Shown here piece after piece: positions 57,074 through 64,000 of a stretch of DNA of 64,000 nt. The DNA is taken from NCBI GenBank assembly GCA_014904845.1, contig MU119251.1:226253-290252 (forward strand), in the 5' to 3' direction. Position 1 is the stretch's first letter. Every line of letters starts with the position of its first letter. Position numbers and translations under genes: made by a program. The stretch is from Acephala macrosclerotiorum. Taxonomy: Eukaryota > Ascomycota > Leotiomycetes > Helotiales > Mollisiaceae. The notes under the pieces were generated by a model, which saw only the letters and a list, made by a program, of their open reading frames with translations, made no database searches and had not been told where the DNA came from.

Positions 57074-59138
57074 TAATCTCCGCATTCGTTGCGTATCCAA
57101 AGACCTAGTAGTGGTCTAAGTGCGAAGTGATGGCTTCAAGGATGGAACGCCTCTTTGCAAGGGCACACACACACCTTCCTAAAGCAGGCACAACTCACGT
57201 TCGCTGGCGCGGTCCTGCCTTTTGAGGATAAATTATCGAGTTCGCAAGTTGGGTGGGCAGATGAGGTGACCGGTTCGTGGGGAGCTTGCGGTGAGGTAGA
57301 GATAAGGGTGGATACTCTGGAAGAAGAAGGATTCTAGAAGGATTCTAGGCTACCTTCTTCAGAGCCGGTTCGAGCTTTGGCTGACTGAAGCTTCCCTTGA
57401 ACGCCTCCGAGATAGGTGATTGGGTGGATTCGGGAATTCTTATCGAAAGGGCCCGTGATATCGGCAGCCGTGGCAAACTACGAGCAGGTTTAGCTTTTGG
57501 CTTCCTCGGTGACAGGGAACAGCTGTTCGGTGCGTTGTTCTGGAAGATTACCGCATCCGGTAGGAAGGCGGGGGTTGGGGGTCACGTCGTTGAGGCGCAA
57601 GAGATGGGCTGAATGTGGCCAATTATCGTATGAGACAATGAGGTAGGAAAGGGTATCACAAGATCAGCCTTTGACCAGTGGCTCTGAGGAGGATCTCAGC
57701 TAGAGAAGCCTCGAAAGTATAGACCTAGACATTTGACCAGCTATTTTAGCAAGTCATTGTCGCGATAGTCTATAACTTCTTATCATGAACTCGAATTAAG
57801 CTCATCAAGCTCACCAAGAGTCGCTCAAGCGTTCGTCCAAAAATCTCGACCGTTCACGGCTGACTCTGGGTTCTGACAAAAGGAAACGATCTCAACACCG
57901 TCTCACTTCTCCACACCCTAATTACGACGCTAGATAAAGTTAATTGATTGATTCTGCATGGTTCTGTGCATCCCGGACGAATCATGTCGTCGTATAACTG
58001 CAAGCCAAGGACTCGGCAAATGGCTCGAGGACCCTGCTATTCTTATCGCCTTGGCTTGTCGAATATCACATCGGGACTGGCTGAAGCAAAGTCGATATCT
58101 CGATATCCCCTGTCAGGCTGACGCCATGTCGAGTGTAGAATTGCACCATAGACTAATTCACGCTTTCCTTGACGGCCTCTCCGAAGATACAACTGAGAAC
58201 GTTTGGAGAAGGCCTCAAGACCCATGCAAGCAGCACCTTTCGTTTCCATATTGCCTGAAGTGTATGCATATCGGTTTCTAGTAATGCCGTGTGTAACCTC
58301 TTCAGCGTGGGATCTATCTCGAGCTTACCTTGTACGCCGCGATACTGCTGATTTGTGCTATGAGGGTACTGGGAAAGCAGGAACAATAAGCCTGAAGCCA
58401 TACTCGGTGCTATTTGTCCAAGAACGCGAGAATGCAGCGCTGTGCGACTGGCGATCTGATTCCAAACTTAGAGAACCAAATGACAAGAGGTGCACGCTCA
58501 CTCGTCGGTGTAGCTTTCCATGGTGCATGGTGGCTCGAATCCTGGCATAAAAATACGATTCGAGGCCAGGCGCCCACATTCTTTGCATCTGCATCAGATT
58601 GACAGTGTCAAATCTGGGTGGCTGGCAGAGAGGTTCTAAATAATGAAACCGAGAGTTGTGGCCACCGTCCTGGGAACACCACCCACCAACGGGCCCACTT
58701 GAACAGATGCAAGGGCTCCTCCGCAAGGTAAAATATGTGCCCATGTTCTGTGCGCCAGGCCTTTATCAGCCTAGCAACCTGCAAAAATGCCCCATCCAGG
58801 AGCCTTGCAGGCCTCGAAGCTGAAATAAGGGAATGGTGAACAAAACACGCGAAAGGCTGCCTAGAGTGAGTCGAGAAGGCGTGAGAACACGAGTAAGAGT
58901 GAGTGCTCGGAGGGTGGCTTAAGGCGCTTGTCGATTCTCGAATGTCCCGAGCCGTAGCTAGTGTCCTGCATCCTACGATTGCTCGTCTCCAATAGACTTC
59001 GACCAGGCCTTGCTGTGTAACTTCCCAGCCTGGTCGCCCTCGCCGTTGCTATAAAGCTCTCCCAAATCCCACGCGTAAGTTTGTCTCCTCGTTCATCTCA
59101 CCTTCCACTCCCTAGTCGTGTGAATTCCCATCGCAACC
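57074..59138. other. gene desert, right part
   Basis: 2.1 kb. ORFs at 57958-58281 (107 codons) and 58203-58550 (115 codons) have no motif. The last 300 bp, ending in pyrimidine-rich TCTCACCTTCCACTCCC, should be the permease promoter and 5' UTR. Confidence 0.45.
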
Positions 59139-61058
59139 ATGGCTGAGAAGGACGCTTACAACGTCAACGAGTACCATAATGGTAATGGTGAGGTTCATCC
59201 CCAATATGTTGAGCCATCTGGGATCGAGTCCAAGCAAGGTCGCATCACTGAAGCTGCCGCGTTGTACGGTGATCTCGAGACAGCAGAGGAATATGGTTAC
59301 GTGACTCGAGGGTACGTTTGCAAAACAATAGCAAGGAGGACTACTACTTACAAGGTCACTTTTCCAGTTTGAAGTCCCGACACATCCAGTTCATTGCCCT
59401 CGGAGGTACTATTGGTACCGGTCTCTTCTTGGGTATCGGCAGCGCTTTCACACGTGCCGGTCCGCTGTCCGTTTTGCTTGGTTATACCTTCACTGGTATC
59501 GCGGTCTTTGCGATGATGCAGTGCCTGGGTGAAATGGCTACCTGGCTTCCCCTTCCTGGTTCCATTCCTCAATTCTGCGCCCGTTATGTTGACGATGCTC
59601 TTGGATTTGCCGTTGGTTGGAACGTGAGTTATAACTCTCCGATTTACCCCACATTCTACTGCGCCACCTTGGCGGCTCATCTCGTGAGAACCCAAAGCTG
59701 ATCCCGCCTCAACAGAACTGGTATGCTTCCGCCATCACTCTCTGTGCCGAAATTTCTGCCGCTTCGATCGTTATCAATTACTGGGAAGGTGCACAACATA
59801 TCAGTGTTGCAGTATGGATTTCCATTATCATCGTCGTCGTAGTCTGCCTTAATATCTTCGCCATTCAGATCTATGGCGAGGCTGAATTCGTGTTTGCTAG
59901 TGTCAAGATCATCACTATTGTTGGTCTTTTAATCATGGCATTCATCATCGACCTCGGTGGTGGACCACACCACGATCGCCTGGGCTTCCGATTCTGGAAG
60001 CATCCTGGTGCGATGAAAGAGTACGACTCTACTGGAAACACTGGTCGATTCTTGGGTCTCTTCTCGGTCCTCGTCAATGCCGCATTTTCGTACGGTGGTG
60101 TCGAGCTTGTTGCTGTTGCGGCAGGTGAAGCCGAGAATCCTCGCAAGAACATCCCCAAGGCAGTCCGCAGAGTCTTCTGGCGTATTCTGTTCTTCTATGT
60201 CCTTGGATCTTTGGCCATTGGTGTCCTCGTTGCATCGAACGATCCCCATTTGCTACACGCTCAGGAGGTTGGTGCATCGGGTGCTGCTCAGTCGCCATGG
60301 GTCATTGGTATCCAGAATGCTGGTATCCCCGTTCTCCCATCCATCATCAACGCCGTCATCTTAACTTCCGCCTCGTCATCTGCTAATGCTTTCTTGTACA
60401 CCGGATCGCGTTACCTGTTCGCTCTCGCACAGAACAGGCAGGCACCAAAGTTCCTCCTGAAGTGCAGCAAGGCCGGTGTCCCATACTGGTGTGTCTTCTT
60501 CACAGCCATCATTGCCGGTCTCACCTACCTGTCCGTTCAGACCAATGGTGGAGCTGCTTCGGCCTTCAACTGGTTCCAAAACTTGACTACTATTGCCTCC
60601 CTCTTCACCTGGTGCTCCATCTGCGTTGCGTACATCCAGTTCTACAAGGCACTCGAGGCCCAAGGAGTTGACCGTAACACCCTCGTGTTCAAGTCCCACT
60701 TCCAGCCGTACACCGCCTGGTTCGCTTTCTTCTACTTCGCCATGATCATCCTCTTCAACGGATTCGATGTCTTCGTCGGCAAGAACCACTCCCATTGGAG
60801 CATCACCAGTAAGTCTCCTTTCCCCTTCATCAAATCTCATAACTCTAACGTATTCTAGACTTCCTCACTGCCTATATCGGTATCCCCATTTTCTTCGTCC
60901 TGTTCGTCTTCTGGAAGGTGTACAAGCGAACTCCCTTCATCCACCCAGCGGATGCCGATATCACAACTGGTAAAGCTGCTCTAGATGCAGAGGATGGACA
61001 ATGGCCAGAACTACACCCAAGAAACATCTTCGAGAGAGTTTGGTTCTGGATTGCGTAG
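59139..61058 (+). CDS. amino acid permease (APC superfamily, fungal YAT type)
   Basis: Four exons, 59139-59311, 59368-59623, 59716-60808 and 60859-61058, give 573 residues. After a hydrophilic cytoplasmic N-terminus, SRHIQFIALGGTIGTGLFLG carries the family's helix-1 substrate-binding glycine motif. FSYGGVELVAVAAGEAENPR is the conserved helix-6 region and loop with Glu. About twelve membrane segments can be counted up to FLTAYIGIPIFFVLFVFW. The C-terminal tail WPELHPRNIFERVWFWIA has the terminal aromatic cluster typical of yeast permeases. Plasma-membrane proton/amino-acid symport is expected; substrate range cannot be read. Codon use is strongly C-ending, suggesting high expression. Confidence 0.94.
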
Positions 61059-61704
61059 ATTGCTGGGGCGGTTTTGTTGCATTTTCTGCATATTTGATGC
61101 CCATATGTATGATGAAATAGCGGTGGCATTGCATAATGCGTGGCGCGAAAGATATCCCTCATGAAGAATAAAGAATTTGAGATCGTTGATCTACAGTTTT
61201 TGACAATTCCCATGGGATTTCATTGCGCTTGTAATTCACATCGTGAGCCCTGTGAAGTTTGTCAGGATACAGTACTTGATAATCTGAATAAGGAATATAC
61301 TGCATCTCGCTTGAACCAATTTCTTTTCTCTTTCCTCCAATATCCTTCTTTCGATCAATTCCTGCGCTTTTCCACAATCCTCGAATTCATGTTGGTAGAG
61401 TCACCATCCGGATCCGCGCTTTCCTGCACATGTATTCGCGCCTTGAAAATTCCAGCAAAATCACGTCGTTTTCATCCACATTTCTTCCATCCGCAAGAGA
61501 TATCGAGACAAAAGTAGGAATAGGAAGAAGAACCAAGGAGTGTATGAGAGTGGGGGTTCAAAGTTGAGTTTCTCGTCCATCTCGGTAAGAAAATAAGCAG
61601 ACGATTGGCCAATTTTAGTTTGTCATAATTGTGGAGAACGAAGCTACGCCTTTGTGGCTTAACTTGACATTTCCGTTTGTCAAAGGCGTTGACACGGGAG
61701 AATA
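61059..61704. other. intergenic region, permease 3' side
   Basis: 645 bp between the permease stop and the MITE. A 125-codon plus-strand ORF (61140-61517) has no motif and no splice context. Confidence 0.4.
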
Positions 61705-61861
61705 CTCCCTCCAGGCCCTATTAAATGTTAATAAGCAATGACCAGTGTTTAACTAGATATAGTAAAACACCGCGATCTCGAACAAGTGATTGGTCTGGCC
61801 TCCCCTTAGAGACACGGCCACAATCGCCTCAGAATTAACATTTAAAAGGCCCTGTGGGTAG
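61705..61861 (+). mobile_element. MITE, 157 bp, with 28-bp terminal inverted repeats and TA duplication (copy C)
   Basis: Starts CTCCCTCCAGGCCCTATTAA and ends, read on the other strand, CTACCCACAGGGCCTTTTAA; the following eight bases (ATGTTAAT) match exactly. TA flanks both ends (61703-61704 and 61862-61863). The CTCCCTCC start and TA target are typical of Stowaway/Tc1-mariner-derived elements. It has no coding capacity. It lies in the convergent gap between the permease and NTH1, about 120 bp past the NTH1 stop. Confidence 0.85.
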
Positions 61862-61979
61862 TAAGGCTCCAACCTTATTTTTATGCCGAGAAAAGCATGC
61901 ATCGTCGCTAATTACTTTGGTACAAAATACCGATTTACGAGAAGTGTACATATGATACAGCCAGTAGAATCAAATCTCA

Positions 61980-63589
61980 TCATCTCTTACTCCTTCTCTT
62001 AGAAGTCTTTTCCAACTCGCCAGGCGCATTTGCAATATCATCCAACACTTTCTTCTCTTCCTCCTTTGTCAAACCCTCCGTAACATCTCCTTCGGGCACG
62101 CCATCAACAGCTACTTTGACGTCCTCACCAGCATTAACCGCCATCTCACCGACATCCACCACCTCCTCCTTGACCGTCTCAGTCTTCTCAATCACGTCAC
62201 CCTCCTCATCCTTCTTAATTTTATCTTCTTTAATCTTCCTCCCAAGGGTAATCTTGCTCCTCTCAGCCGCCTTACATAACCCTCTCAGTCCTAACTCACA
62301 CTCCCCGCATTTTCGACCCACTGGAAGGCAGATCGTCTGGCCAAGACCAACCATAAGCCAGTTGATCTCGTGCCAGAGCTCTTTGGGTAGCCATGCTTGG
62401 AGAGCTAAACGCGTTGCTTCTGGATTCTTGGTCTTGTTCCATCCCCACATGTTGGTGATACGGTGAACGTGGACATCGACTCCTATTCCTTCTGTACGTC
62501 CCCATGCAACGCTTAGGCAAAGGTATGCCATCTTAGGTCCTACTCCGGGGAGGGACATTAGACCTTCGACTGTGAAGTGACAATGTCAGCATCTGCCTTT
62601 CTTTCTGATTTGCAACTGTAATTTGAAAGTTGGTCCTTAATGTATTATCTTCAATCTTCCAGCCTTGCCCGGACTTTCTCAAGCTGGACTGAATTGTGAT
62701 GTGCATCGCACCTCATGAAAGTCCCATCAAAAGAACATTATAGCCCAGAGACTCCAGGCAAGGCCAGGTGATTTGAAAGCGCTGTCTTAGAGTAGGACCC
62801 GGAAATCCGAGTATGATAGAAAGAATTGGAAGACATACTAGAATCAGGAATATCACCCTGCCACTCATCCCTCAAAATCTCCGCCGCAGCCTTAATATAC
62901 CTCGTCTTATTATTATGAAACCCCACCACCCAAATCAACTCATTCAACAACTTCGGATCAACAGCCAGTATGTTCTCCAACGTCAATCCCCCTGCCTCTC
63001 CCTCCTTCCAAGCCGGCAATTCATTATACAATCTATTCATAGCCACTGCATTCGCCGTATCTTTCGTTTGTGATGATAGCATTAAAGCGATCAATGTCTG
63101 AAATCGTTTGATCTTAGGAGTGACGTGCTTTTGTGCCATACGCTCACAACCCATTGTGTCGACTGCTGCGTTGGTAGCGGCGCCTGTGGTGCGCATCTCT
63201 TTCATCACGGAATAGAGTTCTGCCCAGTCGTTCGGAGGGTGTATTTCGACTTCGCCCGTTTTTTCATTCTTGATCTTGCGGGCGGGCTTGCGGACTCGTG
63301 AGGCTTTGGCAGGAGAGGGAGAGAATGTCAGGGTATCTTCGGTTTCGGTCTTGATTATCGTCTTGTTTGGGGACTTTTTGATGGGCGTTCGAGGCGTAGG
63401 TTCTCGCTTTCGTTTTCGAGTAGTAGGAATAGCATCTTCGATGTCTACGGGGTCGTTCGCAGCTTCGTTCGAGTCTGTCAAGGAGCTTGCAAGATTCGAC
63501 AAAGAGGAGCGCGTGCTGCGCCGGGTGGGGTTCGACCGTGTCGCATTGAGGAATTTGGTCGTCTCTTGCGAGATCTTGGATGTCCGCAT
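61980..63589 (-). CDS. NTH1: endonuclease III-type DNA glycosylase/AP lyase
   Basis: Two exons, 63589-62839 and 62569-61980, give 446 residues; the 269-bp intron is the longest in the window. The HhH-GPD domain includes [19 protein letters not shown], the hairpin [13 protein letters not shown] with the catalytic Lys, and [10 protein letters not shown] with the catalytic Asp. The iron-sulphur ligands are in [19 protein letters not shown]. The first 120 residues are basic and Ser/Thr-rich with an NLS-like TRKRKREP; the last 100 are Glu/Lys/Val-rich and probably disordered. Role: removal of oxidised pyrimidines from nuclear and mitochondrial DNA followed by strand cleavage at the AP site (base excision repair). 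Confidence 0.95.
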
Positions 63590-64000
63590 GGTGAGAGGGA
63601 ACTCGGGCAGTTCAATGCCAGATGTGGTGGTAGAGAGGAGACCACCAGAGTTGTGAAGTTACGGAGAGCTCAGGGGCAAGCTCGGTTCGGTCCGCAATGT
63701 TCGATGACGCTTCGAATCCTCGCTTGTCAGGAGGCATTTGTACAACAGTGAATGATATTGGCAAATGGAAAGCTCTGCGCTTGTGCTGAGATCAATACAT
63801 GTGATGTGAGTCGAATTTATGCCTACTTATTACCGTTTCTGCTTCTTATTAAATTTCCTTCTGATCGATCTGTCTATGCTGAGACACATGCTGGATGGAT
63901 ATCTGCTAACCGAATTCCCGTGCCAAAGCACATCCCTGCCAAAAGCACACACCAAAAAAACCATCAAAATACCCCACCATGATCATTAAACAATGGCTAG
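63590..64000. other. NTH1 upstream region to window edge
   Basis: About 410 bp of presumed NTH1 promoter. No gene start is convincing before the window ends. Confidence 0.4.

Noticed and set aside
57958..58550. Two overlapping plus-strand ORFs of 107 and 115 codons
   Set aside because: No motif, no continuity through plausible introns, and a minus-strand ORF of similar length overlaps them.

Overview
The window is nuclear DNA of a filamentous ascomycete (Pezizomycotina; my guess is a leotiomycete, from overall protein flavour only). The support is short GT-AG introns (about 45-110 bp) with CTAAC-like branch points, genes on both strands about 2-3 kb apart, and fungal families such as a FacB/Cat8 regulator, Pmp3, Gpi11 and YGR210C. 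No bacterial-type operons, rRNA, CRISPR or convincing tRNA was seen. Exon coordinates were worked out by hand from splice motifs plus reading-frame continuity; every intact model below closes in frame.

Layout. 0-8 kb: C-terminal part of a Nup85-like nucleoporin (runs off the left edge), a GT8 glycosyltransferase and a six-exon dynamin-type/SLIP-GC-like GTPase. 9-20 kb: a mitochondrial carrier, ribosomal protein eL22, the proteolipid Pmp3, a YchF/YGR210C GTPase with a 10-nt microexon, a small mitochondrial-type protein with a coding minisatellite, an F-box-like protein and a frameshifted small protein. 22-31 kb: glutathione-dependent formaldehyde dehydrogenase, a UBL-AN1 zinc-finger protein, a VOC-fold protein divergent from a two-zinc-finger transcription factor, and a decayed saccharopine-dehydrogenase-like gene. 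32-44 kb: FacB/Cat8 regulator, SET methyltransferase, a 972-residue disordered protein and a membrane-linked glycerophosphodiesterase. 45-51 kb: a gene-poor stretch holding a decayed ubiquitin-specific protease locus. 51-54 kb: translin and GPI11. 54-59 kb: a long gene desert with a MITE. 59-64 kb: amino-acid permease, a second MITE and the DNA glycosylase NTH1.

The genes are mostly unrelated housekeeping loci. The only neighbourhood that looks like a functional unit is 26.5-30.6 kb (VOC protein, divergent regulator, ruined reductase), which may be a degraded small metabolic cluster. The most unusual observations are a MITE family with TA target sites (two clear copies and one diverged), a ubiquitin-protease pseudogene that still shows its Cys box and Trp/Asp-Asp box, a 10-nt microexon inside a GTPase core, and a 48-nt frame-neutral intron that cuts a zinc finger in two. 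I did not find a system that I could defend as wholly new.
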